49,108 nt of DNA from Clostridia bacterium (GTDB lineage: Bacteria; Bacillota; Clostridia; Christensenellales; Borkfalkiaceae): the NCBI GenBank assembly GCA_017558825.1, contig JAFYTO010000006.1, positions 1 through 49,108 on the forward strand. Direction: 5' to 3'. Shown here one piece after another: positions 22,812 through 31,462 of this stretch. Numbering within the stretch: position 1 is the stretch's first letter; every line of letters begins with the position of its first letter. Under the pieces are notes generated by a model. The model was not told where the DNA came from. It did no database searches and was given only the letters and a program-made list of their open reading frames with translations. The translations under genes and the position numbers were made by a program.

Positions 22812-23790
22812 ATTCCCACTCAATAGTAGCAGGTGGCTTTGGTGTCATATCATATAACACGCGGTTAATCATAGGAACTTCTTTAAGTATTCTGTCGGTA
22901 ATTTTTTGTAAAATTGCCCAATCAATTGTTTCAATAGTAGCGCTCATAGCGTCAACAGTGTTTACGGCACGAATAATTACAGGCCAATCAAAACTGCGTT
23001 TGCCATCTCTAACACCGGTGCTCTTAAAATCAGGAACAACGGTAAAGTATTGCCAAACTTTGCCGGCTAAACCGCTATTTTTAAATTCTTCACGAAGGAT
23101 AGCGTCACTTTCACGCAAAGCCTCAAGTCTATCACGCGTAATTGCGCCTAAGCACCTTACGCCAAGGCCTGGGCCTGGGAATGGTTGACGGAATACCATT
23201 TCGTCTGGAAGACCAAGTTCTTTACCAACAACCCTAACTTCGTCTTTATATAAAAGTCTAACAGGTTCAACAAGTTCAAATTGTAAATCTTCAGGAAGAC
23301 CGCCAACGTTGTGGTGTGCTTTAACGCCGTCACTTTCCAAAATGTCAGGATAAATTGTGCCTTGCGCTAAGAATTCAATGCCTTCAAGTTTTCTTGCTTC
23401 TTCTTCAAAAACTCTAATGAACTCGCCACCAATAATTTTTCTTTTTGTTTCGGGGTCGGTTACGCCGTTAAGTTTAGATAAAAATCTTTCACTAGCGTCA
23501 ACGTAAACAAGGTTAGCGTTAAGTTGTTTGCCAAAAACTTCAACAACTTGTTCAGGTTCGCCCTTTCTAAGTAAACCGTGGTTAACGTGCACGCACACAA
23601 GTTGCTTGCCAATAGCCTTAATTAAAAGCCCTGCCACTACTGATGAATCAACCCCGCCAGAAAGTGCAAGTAATACCTTTTTATCGCCTACTTGCTTGCG
23701 TACAAGTTCAACTTGCTCATCAATAAACTTCTTGGCTAAGTTAGAGTTAGTAATTCTTTCAAATGATTCTGGTCTTAAATTACATTCCAT
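22810..23790 (-). CDS. guaA: GMP synthase ATP-pyrophosphatase subunit (no glutaminase domain)
   Basis: 326 aa. It has the P-loop of N-type ATP pyrophosphatases, [10 protein letters not shown] (about 42-51), then the full synthetase and C-terminal dimerisation domains ([38 protein letters not shown]). It aminates XMP to GMP. The N-terminal glutamine amidotransferase domain of ordinary bacterial GuaA (about 200 residues) is absent and nothing upstream encodes it, so this is the two-subunit arrangement known from archaea, or an ammonia-using enzyme. AAAGGAA ribosome binding site. Co-directional with a membrane protein gene 39 bp upstream. Confidence 0.92.
   Translation of the reverse strand: MECNLRPESFERITNSNLAKKFIDEQVELVRKQVGDKKVLLALSGGVDSSVVAGLLIKAIGKQLVCVHVNHGLLRKGEPEQVVEVFGKQLNANLVYVDASERFLSKLNGVTDPETKRKIIGGEFIRVFEEEARKLEGIEFLAQGTIYPDILESDGVKAHHNVGGLPEDLQFELVEPVRLLYKDEVRVVGKELGLPDEMVFRQPFPGPGLGVRCLGAITRDRLEALRESDAILREEFKNSGLAGKVWQYFTVVPDFKSTGVRDGKRSFDWPVIIRAVNTVDAMSATIETIDWAILQKITDRILKEVPMINRVLYDMTPKPPATIEWE
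22812..22828 (-). repeat. Proximal copy of the guaA 3'-end sequence
   Basis: 17 bp covering the last codons of guaA, repeated with one mismatch at 22175-22191. Confidence 0.6.
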
Positions 23791-23829
23791 AAAATTAAAT
23801 TCCTTTGTTAATTTTAAAATAAAACAGAA

Positions 23830-24402
23830 TTAACTGTTTAAAAAACTTTGTAAAAGTGCAACGTCACTTTGAATAATTTGCTCATTGCTATCATTGCGGT
23901 TTTGTAGGTTAGTGCAAATAAGGGAAACAATATCTTTATTGTTTTCTTCTATTGCTAAACTTGCCACAACTCTTATAGGGTTAGTTTCACTATAAGTAGA
24001 AGTGTTTAAAAATGCTGTTTCAGCACTTTTTTGTTTTTCGCCACTTTCGTAAAGTGCTTTAACGTAGCTGCCTACTACGTAATATAAATAGCCTTCGTCT
24101 TTAAGGTTGCAATAAGTTGAAAAATTTTCACTATTTATAAGTATTGCGCCGTATTTAATAGTGTAAGCGTTGTTGCCTGCCCAAATGGAGCGTTCTACAA
24201 GAGTAGAAAGGTCATCTCTTTCAAGTGTTTTATTGTATTGCTTTTCACTATAATTAACGCATGTTTGTTTGTTGCCTAACTTAAAAGAAACGTCTGCCAC
24301 ATACTTAGGAAAAAACGCCGTAACAATAAATGTAAACGCTACCGAAAATAAAATTATTATTAAAACGGTAATTATTGTTGATTTTATTACTACTTTTTTC
24401 AT
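23830..24402 (-). CDS. Membrane-anchored hypothetical protein
   Basis: 190 aa. One N-terminal membrane helix (about 9-31) with a positive N-terminus (KKVVIKS) and a largely helical extracytoplasmic domain, possibly TPR-like (KALYESGEKQKSAETAFLNTS). No family recognised. It has its own strong promoter and AAAGGCG ribosome binding site. guaA follows after 39 bp, so the two are probably co-transcribed, though a functional link is not apparent. Confidence 0.65.
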   Translation of the reverse strand: MKKVVIKSTIITVLIIILFSVAFTFIVTAFFPKYVADVSFKLGNKQTCVNYSEKQYNKTLERDDLSTLVERSIWAGNNAYTIKYGAILINSENFSTYCNLKDEGYLYYVVGSYVKALYESGEKQKSAETAFLNTSTYSETNPIRVVASLAIEENNKDIVSLICTNLQNRNDSNEQIIQSDVALLQSFLNS

Positions 24403-24420
24403 ACTTTACGCCTTTAAAAT

Positions 24421-24449
24421 ATAATAGCAAAATGCTAAAAAAAAATCAA
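24421..24449 (-). promoter_or_regulatory. Promoter of the membrane protein-guaA operon
   Basis: Minus-strand TTGATT (24444-24449), 17-bp spacer, TATTAT (24421-24426), 18 nt before the start codon. No purine-riboswitch-like leader is seen. Confidence 0.75.
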
Positions 24450-24536
24450 CTAATTATATAATTTTACTAATAATTTTTAAAAAATATCATACTTTTTTAT
24501 TTTTTAAAATAAAATAGCGGTGTAATAGGTGAAATT

Positions 24537-25196
24537 ATGAAAAAAACTTTTTTAATGGTAGTTGTTTCAATAAGTATTGCTGTGCTTTCTTCGTGTGCTT
24601 CTGCTACGACTCTTTCTATGTACGTTTCTCAAAGGCGCACGGGCGTGTATAGCGGTAGTAAAGACGGTTACACCGTAACCGTTTATGCAGAAGAACGAGA
24701 AACTCCGTTTATTACGGACGGGTACGTTGGCGACATTAAAAGCTATTTAGTTATACGCCTTGAAAAGCAAGGCGAAGCAATTAACGATGCTGGAATTTTT
24801 ATAACGTATGATGACGTTTTAGTTGATGCTTCTTTTACGTTTAACCCTATAAACGGCAAATATACTATTGAACAGCAAGTTGATAGGCTTCCAATTTCAA
24901 AAACATTAAACGTTGAAATTAGCGATGAAGATAAGCGTGTTGAAATAGCGCTGGAAAGTGCTGTTTTAGATGATATTATAGACGTCAATAAAGCTTTAAA
25001 ATGCGTTCAAAATTACGACAAGCAAGTTGTTAATTCTCTTTTTAAAAACGGTCAAGCGGGAGCGGAAATTAGGGTTAGATTACTTTGTGGAGACGGTAGA
25101 AATTATTACTATGTAGGTTTTGCAAATAGTAAAAAAACTATAGCCTATTTAGTTGATGCTTTAAGTGGGGAAGTGCTCGCTAAAAAAGATATTTAA
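24537..25196 (+). CDS. Putative lipoprotein
   Basis: 219 aa. The signal peptide ends in the lipobox LSSC with Cys20 as lipidation site, so the mature protein should be tethered outside the membrane. The rest is beta-rich (GYTVTVYAEERETPF, YVGFANSKKTIAYLVDALSGEVLAKK) and ends with a motif similar to PepSY/YpeB-like C-termini. No family recognised with confidence. Monocistronic with a terminator downstream. Confidence 0.75.
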   Translation: MKKTFLMVVVSISIAVLSSCASATTLSMYVSQRRTGVYSGSKDGYTVTVYAEERETPFITDGYVGDIKSYLVIRLEKQGEAINDAGIFITYDDVLVDASFTFNPINGKYTIEQQVDRLPISKTLNVEISDEDKRVEIALESAVLDDIIDVNKALKCVQNYDKQVVNSLFKNGQAGAEIRVRLLCGDGRNYYYVGFANSKKTIAYLVDALSGEVLAKKDI

Positions 25197-25272
25197 ACTT
25201 TTAACATATATGTGCATACATATAAAAAAATAAACGTTTGCGCATTTGTAACAAGCGATAATATATAATTAA

Positions 25273-25305
25273 AGCCCTTTTGCTTTGCAAAAGGGCTAAT
25301 TTTTA
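25273..25305 (+). terminator. Terminator of the lipoprotein gene
   Basis: Perfect 11-bp stem AGCCCTTTTGC/GCAAAAGGGCT with a 3-nt loop, followed by AATTTTTATTTT. Confidence 0.85.
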
Positions 25306-25998
25306 TTTTCTTTCAGGCAAATTAGTTTTGTCGCCGTAAACTTTAACTCGTGTTAGCTTAAGTGAGAGAGAAGCAGATTTGCTTGGCAACGTCTTTGCGC
25401 GGTAATCAAACGCCATAGTAAAATCGTTTAATTGTTTAATTAGGTCGTTAGTTGAAGCAGTTTGTTTTTCGTGTAAAGTGGCTAAAAATTCGGCGCTGTA
25501 TTTTCCTGCCTTGTGAGCATAATTTATAAGATTTAAATAGTCACCGTAGCACAAGCCGTGAATGGTTTTAAACGTCACGTTTCTAAATTTTTCATCATCT
25601 TTATAAAGCCTTGCTATAGTTTCGTAATAGCGTTCCATATTAAAATTAAGAGTATTGCATATTACGCAAGTTTCAAGTCTTTTTTGTATGGCTTTTGCAT
25701 GTTTTTGTGCCTTTTTAACGTCAGTGTAATTTTTTATAAGCGCACCAATTGTTTTTACGCGCGTTTGCATTTGAAGGGCAAGACCTAATTTGTTAGTTCC
25801 CAAATACAAAAGGTCGTAATGGTCTTTGCAAAAGCCGTATTTGTTAACCTTTTTGCGCTCTTCATTTTCCATAACCGCTTCAGATAAATACATTTCTGAA
25901 ATGTCCGCATCCATTTTTTTGCGAATTTCGCAAACGGGGCAAACGCAATTTTCATTAAAAAACTTCCATATATACATTGTTGAAATATTGTAACTCAT
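25303..25998 (-). CDS. DUF6062 family protein
   Basis: 231 aa, cytosolic and helical. The N-terminal CPVCEIRKKM (about 19-28), GFCKDHYDLLY, a central CVICNTLNFNMERYYET, and HGLCYGDYLNL give the paired Cys/His motifs of the DUF6062 family from Clostridia, suggesting metal binding. Function unknown. A TATAAT with an upstream TG lies only 6 nt before the ATG, and no ribosome binding site is present, so the message may be leaderless. Confidence 0.75.
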   Translation of the reverse strand: MSYNISTMYIWKFFNENCVCPVCEIRKKMDADISEMYLSEAVMENEERKKVNKYGFCKDHYDLLYLGTNKLGLALQMQTRVKTIGALIKNYTDVKKAQKHAKAIQKRLETCVICNTLNFNMERYYETIARLYKDDEKFRNVTFKTIHGLCYGDYLNLINYAHKAGKYSAEFLATLHEKQTASTNDLIKQLNDFTMAFDYRAKTLPSKSASLSLKLTRVKVYGDKTNLPERK

Positions 25999-26067
25999 AC
26001 TTTAATTATACCATGTTTTTTTGTTAAAATAAAGGGATTTTTTGAATTTTACGCCAAAAAAATAGAC

Positions 26068-26096
26068 TTGACAATAGTATATAATTAAATTATAAT
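26068..26096 (+). promoter_or_regulatory. Consensus promoter of the ABC exporter gene
   Basis: TTGACA (26068-26073), 17-bp spacer, TATAAT (26091-26096): a perfect consensus, unusually strong for a transporter gene. Confidence 0.9.
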
Positions 26097-26133
26097 ATAA
26101 TTTAGTAAAATAGGCGTACTATTAGGTGTTTTA

Positions 26134-27777
26134 ATGAAAGATAAAAATTTTAACAACTTATTAAACAAGGTTGGCGGGCGTGAATTTTCGTTTTATTTAA
26201 TGACGGCGCTTGCTGTTTTGCAATGTATTTTTAGCGTTGTTTTTGCGCTCTTTATTAAATTGTTTATAAACTCGGTTGAGTATAAAAAAGATGCAAATAT
26301 CATTGTGCTTTATGCCGTATTGCTAATTCTTTGCGTTTTACTTTCTTTTGCTTTTGGCGTTGGGTATAGAATTTTACATGCTAAAAGTTCTACTAAGGTA
26401 GAGTTAAAACTCAAACAATTAGTTTTTTCATCGTATCTTAAAAGCAGTTACAAAAACTTAATTTCATTTAATAGTGGTGACGTTATTTCAAGGCTTGAAA
26501 GTGACTGTCAAAAGGTGGCAAACACTCACGTTGCTCTTATTCCTAACGCTCTTTCTACTATCGTTCACGTTTTAACAATTTTGGCTTTGCTGTTATTTAT
26601 GCAACCAATTTTTACTTTAATTTTATTGCTTTGCGTGGCGCTTGCTTTTATAGTTTCTTATTTTATAAGAAAAATTATTTTTAAGCTTAATTTAAACACT
26701 CGTAACAGCGAGGGTGAAACGGCTTCGTTTATTAATGAAGTGGGTAATAACGCGTTATTTATAAAATCAACTTCTATTGAAAATTCAATTATAAATTTGG
26801 GTAATACGAGATTTAACGGCGTATATAGAAACAAGTTAAAGCAACGCGTATTTTCAGCAAGTGCGCTTTCTTTAATTTCACTTGCGTTTACAGTGGCTTA
26901 CGCCATAACTATTATTTGGGCGGTTTTAAACGTAAACGGTGGTGCTGGGGTAGATTACGGCACGCTTATTGCCATTTTACAACTTGGCTATCAAATCAGA
27001 ACGCCTATAATGAGTTTAAGCGCCTACGTTCCCGCGTATTATGAAATGCAAAGTTCGCTTAGTAGATTAAATGATATTTGCTTAGAAGATACTGCTTGTA
27101 AAGTTGACGCTAGAAATTTAGAATTTGTAAAGGCAAAATTTAACAACGTTTCTTTTGGCTATGATAATAACGCGCTTATTTTAGACGGAGTTAATTTGGA
27201 AATATTAAAAAATGATGCAGTTTTAATTAAGGGGCAATCTGGCATAGGCAAGTCTACCTTACTAAAACTTTTAACGGGTGTTTATGCTCCATCAAAAGGA
27301 AATATAGTTTTAGAATTTGTTGATAAAAGTGGTAAAACGATAGAGTTAGAGCCTAAGAGCGTTAAAGGGTTATTCGGCTTTGTTCCGCAAGGAAATATGT
27401 TGTTTGGCGGCAGTTTATATTTTAATTTAACAATGCTTAACGAGTGCGCAAGCGATGAAGAAATTAAAAGCGCATTAAAATGCGCCTGCTTAGAAGATGT
27501 GGCGCAAAGTGGATTAGAAATGGAAATTGGCAGTGCTGGCAATCTACTTTCTGAAGGACAAGCCCAAAGAGTTGCGTTGGCACGCGCGTTAATTTCAAGT
27601 TGTAAGGTTATTATTTTTGACGAGGCTACTAGTGCGCTAGACCTTGAACTTGAAAGTCAAATTATAAAAAATATTGGAAGCTGTAAAGATATTACGCTCA
27701 TTGCGGTTTCACATAAAAACGAAATTTCAAAAATTTGCAATAAAAGTTACGAGATTAATAGTGGAAAACTTGCGTAA
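26134..27777 (+). CDS. ABC exporter, fused membrane and ATPase domains
   Basis: 547 aa half-transporter. Residues about 15-310 hold six membrane helices of the type I exporter fold. The ATPase domain has Walker A GQSGIGKST, Walker B ending IIFDEATSALD, and a signature reading LSEGQ instead of LSGGQ, a variation common in exporters of this group. The substrate is unknown. A very strong promoter precedes it; the ribosome binding site is weak (TTAGGTG). It probably acts as a homodimer, since no partner gene is adjacent. Confidence 0.9.
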   Translation: MKDKNFNNLLNKVGGREFSFYLMTALAVLQCIFSVVFALFIKLFINSVEYKKDANIIVLYAVLLILCVLLSFAFGVGYRILHAKSSTKVELKLKQLVFSSYLKSSYKNLISFNSGDVISRLESDCQKVANTHVALIPNALSTIVHVLTILALLLFMQPIFTLILLLCVALAFIVSYFIRKIIFKLNLNTRNSEGETASFINEVGNNALFIKSTSIENSIINLGNTRFNGVYRNKLKQRVFSASALSLISLAFTVAYAITIIWAVLNVNGGAGVDYGTLIAILQLGYQIRTPIMSLSAYVPAYYEMQSSLSRLNDICLEDTACKVDARNLEFVKAKFNNVSFGYDNNALILDGVNLEILKNDAVLIKGQSGIGKSTLLKLLTGVYAPSKGNIVLEFVDKSGKTIELEPKSVKGLFGFVPQGNMLFGGSLYFNLTMLNECASDEEIKSALKCACLEDVAQSGLEMEIGSAGNLLSEGQAQRVALARALISSCKVIIFDEATSALDLELESQIIKNIGSCKDITLIAVSHKNEISKICNKSYEINSGKLA

Positions 27778-27780
27778 TAT

Positions 27781-27876
27781 TTAACGTTTTCTATTTGCGG
27801 ATATAAAAGCGGTTATTATAACGCCTATGTTCGTACCTAAAAATAGCCCTATGGCTAAACCGATTAAAAGTTTCAT
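27781..27876 (-). CDS. DUF3789-like membrane micropeptide, 31 aa
   Basis: A 31-codon minus-strand frame reading MKLLIGLAIGLFLGTNIG followed by a second hydrophobic part and a basic NRKR tail. This is the single glycine-rich helix plus charged tail of DUF3789-type small proteins. It fills the gap between the exporter and rsmD. No ribosome binding site is obvious. The divergent region contains the inverted repeat ACAGT-tg-ACTGT. Confidence 0.55.
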   Translation of the reverse strand: MKLLIGLAIGLFLGTNIGVIITAFISANRKR

Positions 27877-27945
27877 AGTATAATTTTTGACAGTTGACTG
27901 TTATATTATACGCTAAACTTAAACGACTTGTTAAGAAGGATTAAA

Positions 27946-28482
27946 ATGAGAATTATAGGCGGAAAATTTAAAGGAAAAAAATTAAAAGAGTTTGATGGGC
28001 TTTCGGTGCGTCCTACGTCTGATAGGGCAAGGGAGGCACTTTTTAATATTTTGTCTTTTGAAATTGCTGGCAGTGCGTTTTTAGACCTTTTTACAGGTAC
28101 GGGCGCCGTTGGTTTAGAAGCGCTTTCACGCGGGGCGAAAACAGTTGAGTTTGTTGATAGTTCTAAACAAAGCGCTGAAATTGCAAAGATTAATATAAAA
28201 TCCGTTAGGCTTGATATAGAACCTAAAATTAAGGACGCTAAAAACTATCTTTTAACTACAAATTTAAAGTTTGACTATATATTTTTAGACCCGCCTTATG
28301 CGTTTAACGAAGAGTGCGAGTTGTTTTCCGTTATTAAAGAAAGGCAATTATTAAACGAGGGTGGATTAATTATATATGAGCATAAGAGCGATAAACAATC
28401 GCAAAATTATTTAGGCTTTACGCTTTGTGATACTAGAAAATACGGTATAGCAACGTTTGATTTTTATAAGGAGAGTTTATGA
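27946..28482 (+). CDS. rsmD: 16S rRNA (guanine966-N2)-methyltransferase
   Basis: 178 aa from ATG MRIIGGKFKGKKL, chosen because AAGGA lies 6 nt upstream. The opening RPTSDRAREALFNIL, the SAM-binding DLFTGTGAVGLEALSRGA, and the catalytic DPPY motif are all present. It methylates G966 of 16S rRNA during 30S assembly. It overlaps coaD by 4 nt (ATGA), the conserved Firmicutes pairing (ylbH-ylbI). Confidence 0.95.
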   Translation: MRIIGGKFKGKKLKEFDGLSVRPTSDRAREALFNILSFEIAGSAFLDLFTGTGAVGLEALSRGAKTVEFVDSSKQSAEIAKINIKSVRLDIEPKIKDAKNYLLTTNLKFDYIFLDPPYAFNEECELFSVIKERQLLNEGGLIIYEHKSDKQSQNYLGFTLCDTRKYGIATFDFYKESL

Positions 28483-28949
28483 AAAAGGCAGTTTTTGCAG
28501 GCACTTTTGACCCGTTAACTATAGGGCATGAAAAAATAATTGAAAAGTGTGCTAATTTATTTGATAGCTTAGTAGTGGCTCTTTGTATTAACGTAGAAAA
28601 AAAAGCTTTTTATAGTGTTGAAAAACGCCTTAAAATGCTAAAAGCTGTGTGTGAAAAATATAGTAACGTTGAAGTAGTTTATCACGAAGGTTATTTGGTA
28701 GACCTTATGAAACAAAAAGATATAACTTACACCGTAAGGGGCGTAAGGAACGAAAAAGACTACGAGTATGAAACAAAAATGCATCTTGTGAACAAGAGTT
28801 TGTATTCAAAAGTTGAAACTCTTTTTATTCCTTGTGAAAAGGGGCTTGAAGACGTAAGTTCAACTCTCGTTAAAGACGCTATTAAAAACGGCGAAAATTT
28901 AGACAAACTTTTGTCTAGCACAGTTATTAAAATTATAGCTGAAAATTAA
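28479..28949 (+). CDS. coaD: Phosphopantetheine adenylyltransferase
   Basis: 156 aa, standard length. The nucleotidyltransferase motif TFDPLTIGH (about 8-16) binds ATP; YTVRGVRNEKDYEYE and SSTLVKDAI are the other family blocks. It converts 4'-phosphopantetheine and ATP to dephospho-CoA, the penultimate CoA step. Translationally coupled to rsmD. Its last 4 bases overlap the convergent ylbJ gene. Confidence 0.96.
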   Translation: MKKAVFAGTFDPLTIGHEKIIEKCANLFDSLVVALCINVEKKAFYSVEKRLKMLKAVCEKYSNVEVVYHEGYLVDLMKQKDITYTVRGVRNEKDYEYETKMHLVNKSLYSKVETLFIPCEKGLEDVSSTLVKDAIKNGENLDKLLSSTVIKIIAEN

Positions 28950-29941
28950 TACAAAACTAGCATAAGTGCAAAGCAAATTAAAAAGGAAATTATCATTTGT
29001 AAAAACTTTTGCAATAAGAAAATTTTAATTTTTACTTTTGCTTTACTTAAAAAAACTATTGATTGCATTATTATAGAAATTCCGCCAAAAGAACAAAGAG
29101 CAGTTGCTAAAGAAACAGTCAAAGCGTTAGTTCCAAAACTAGAAAGGTTTTTAGCACCGCGCGTGCATTCTATTAGTCCGTAAGTAAAAGCTTTAGAAAT
29201 GCCATTGCCAAACTCAACTGAAGAAAGAGGAAAACTTAATAGTTTTTCTAAAAAAAACAGTAAATTAAAGTTTGTGGCTATTTCAGCAAAGACGTAAAAA
29301 ACGCTTATAAATCCGCCAACAATTAGGCAAGATACTACTGAGCTGTACATACTTTCATATAAAGCGTTATTTATTTGATTATTATAAATACGTAAATTTT
29401 GCTCGGGTTTTTTACCGTAATTTTTAAAAAATAGAGAAGTTATAAACGCGCCTAAAACGTGAGAAAGGTAAATTACAATTCCTGCAGTTTTGCTTCCAAA
29501 CATACTAATGCCAACAGCGCCTATAGTAAATAAAGGGCCTGACGTAGAACACAAAATTGCAAGACGAGAACTTTCGCCTTCGTTAACGTAGCCTTTTTCA
29601 TATAGTTCGCTTATAATTTTGCTTCCAACAGGATAACCTGAAAGTATGCTCATAGCAAAGCAATAAAAGGCAACCCCTTTTAAATTAAATAGGCTTTTTG
29701 AAATTTTGTTAAAAGGAGCGCACACTTTTAATAACACGCCTGTTGACGTAAGTAACGCCGTTAAAAAAAAGAACGGTAAAAGAGAGGGAAGAACAATTAT
29801 TGCCCAAAGGGATATTCCGTTATAGCAACTTTCCTGATATTCTTTTGGAAAACACACTAAAACGACCATTAAAAAGCATAAAATTAGTAAAATTATGCCT
29901 TTTTTAATATAATTAAACTTAAATTTTGCTTTTATAACCAT
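28946..29941 (-). CDS. ylbJ: Sporulation integral membrane protein YlbJ family
   Basis: 331 aa from the ATG MVIKAKF; an in-frame TTG 18 nt upstream is also possible and neither has a good ribosome binding site. About nine membrane helices. LPSLLPFFFLTALL, LSGYPVGSKIISELYEKG and CSTSGPLFTIGAVG are typical of the nucleoside-recognition/YlbJ group. In B. subtilis ylbJ lies next to coaD (ylbI) and rsmD (ylbH) and is sigma-E-dependent and needed for spore cortex formation. Here it is inverted relative to coaD, and the two genes overlap tail to tail. Confidence 0.85.
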   Translation of the reverse strand: MVIKAKFKFNYIKKGIILLILCFLMVVLVCFPKEYQESCYNGISLWAIIVLPSLLPFFFLTALLTSTGVLLKVCAPFNKISKSLFNLKGVAFYCFAMSILSGYPVGSKIISELYEKGYVNEGESSRLAILCSTSGPLFTIGAVGISMFGSKTAGIVIYLSHVLGAFITSLFFKNYGKKPEQNLRIYNNQINNALYESMYSSVVSCLIVGGFISVFYVFAEIATNFNLLFFLEKLLSFPLSSVEFGNGISKAFTYGLIECTRGAKNLSSFGTNALTVSLATALCSFGGISIIMQSIVFLSKAKVKIKIFLLQKFLQMIISFLICFALMLVLY

Positions 29942-29971
29942 AATAAAATATAATCGCAAAAAGGTAAAAAT

Positions 29972-31282
29972 ATGTACACTCTTTTTGATATTAACAACAG
30001 TGACAATTTAAAAAACGCGCCTCTTGCTGAAAGAATGCGCCCAGAAACCTTAAAAGAGTTTTTAGGCCAAGCTGAAATAGCAAGCGAAGGAAGTTTACTA
30101 CGTCGTGCCATAATGCTTGATAGATTGGGAAGTTGTATTTTTTACGGTCCTCCCGGCACAGGAAAAACTACTCTTGCCAAAATTATTGCCAACTCAACAA
30201 GCGGTAATTTTACTGAATTGAATGCTGTTACAAGCGGTGTGCAAGACGTTAAAAAAGCTGTTGAAAAAGCGCGTGACGACCTTAAAATGTACGGCAAAAA
30301 AACGTATCTACTTTTAGATGAATGCCACCGTTTTAACAAAACGCAACAAGACAGTTTGCTTCCATTTATAGAAGACGGAACTATTATTTTTATAGGTTCA
30401 ACAACGGAAAATCCGTATTCGGCAATGACGCCAGCAATAGTGTCAAGATGTAGAATATTCGAGTTTAAAAGGCTTTCAAACGAAGTTATTGAAAATGCGT
30501 TAAAAAAGGCTCTTACAAACGAAGAAAAAGGTCTTGGAAAAATGAAAGCAAACGTTAGCGAAGATGCTATCAAACATATTGCTAGTGTATGCGGGGGCGA
30601 TTTAAGAACGGCTTATAACGCATTAGAACTTGCGGTAATGACTACTCCCGTTTCACTTGATGGAACGTTAAACGTTACGTTAAACGATGCGGAAAACTCT
30701 ATTCAAAAAAAGGCACTTTCTATTGATGAGAATTCGTACTATCATTTATTGAGCGCATTTTGCAAAAGCTTGCGTGGTAGTGATAGTGATGCGGCACTTT
30801 ATTATAGCCAAAGGCTTATAAAGGGTGGATGTGACCCGCTTATTATTGCAAGAAGATTAATTGTTCACTCAAGTGAGGACGTTGGGATTGCTGACCCATA
30901 CGCATTAGTTATAGCAACTTCAGCGCTAACGGCTCTTAAAGAACTTGGCGTTCCAGAGGGGTTAATTCCGCTTTCGGAGGCTATAATTTATGTGTGTGAA
31001 GCTCATAAATCTAATGCGGTTATAGAAGCGTTAGAAGGGGCTTCTAGCGATGCTGAAATAGTTAGAGATGATGACGTTCCTGGTCATTTAATAAATCCGT
31101 CATATTTAAGTAAAGAGGGAAAAGAAGAAAGTGCAAAGTATAAATATCCGCATAGTTTTGGCGGTTACGTTAAGCAACAATATTTGCCAAATAAGCTAAA
31201 AAACAAAGTTTATTTTAAGCCAAAGGGAAACGGATACGAAAAAATTGTTTTGCAAACTAGGAAAGAAAAGGGTAAAGAATAA
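29972..31282 (+). CDS. rarA: Replication-associated recombination ATPase RarA (MgsA)
   Basis: 436 aa AAA+ protein. PLAERMRPETLKEFLGQ is the RarA signature. Walker A GPPGTGKTT, Walker B LLLDECHRF, sensor STTENPYSA, and the C-terminal tetramerisation domain (VPGHLINPSYLSK) are all present. It acts at stalled replication forks with SSB and RecA-pathway proteins. AAAAAGG ribosome binding site. Divergent from ylbJ. Confidence 0.95.
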   Translation: MYTLFDINNSDNLKNAPLAERMRPETLKEFLGQAEIASEGSLLRRAIMLDRLGSCIFYGPPGTGKTTLAKIIANSTSGNFTELNAVTSGVQDVKKAVEKARDDLKMYGKKTYLLLDECHRFNKTQQDSLLPFIEDGTIIFIGSTTENPYSAMTPAIVSRCRIFEFKRLSNEVIENALKKALTNEEKGLGKMKANVSEDAIKHIASVCGGDLRTAYNALELAVMTTPVSLDGTLNVTLNDAENSIQKKALSIDENSYYHLLSAFCKSLRGSDSDAALYYSQRLIKGGCDPLIIARRLIVHSSEDVGIADPYALVIATSALTALKELGVPEGLIPLSEAIIYVCEAHKSNAVIEALEGASSDAEIVRDDDVPGHLINPSYLSKEGKEESAKYKYPHSFGGYVKQQYLPNKLKNKVYFKPKGNGYEKIVLQTRKEKGKE

Positions 31283-31368
31283 TATGCGTTTTTTTACTAT
31301 TTTGCAAAAAAATAGCCGTTTTACGCGCAAAAAGCGCTTATATGTTTATATTATTTATTAAAAGACTA

Positions 31369-31397
31369 TTGCATTTTAGCTATGCTCATAGTATAAT
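31369..31397 (+). promoter_or_regulatory. Promoter of the exopolysaccharide-type operon
   Basis: TTGCAT (31369-31374), 17-bp spacer, TATAAT (31392-31397). The 5' leader before the sugar transferase is about 60 nt with no evident attenuator. Confidence 0.8.
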
Positions 31398-31462
31398 GAA
31401 AATTAATTATTGCTTTTTAATGTTGCTGTTTACTAAAAATAAAGGTATTAAAAAACAAAAAA

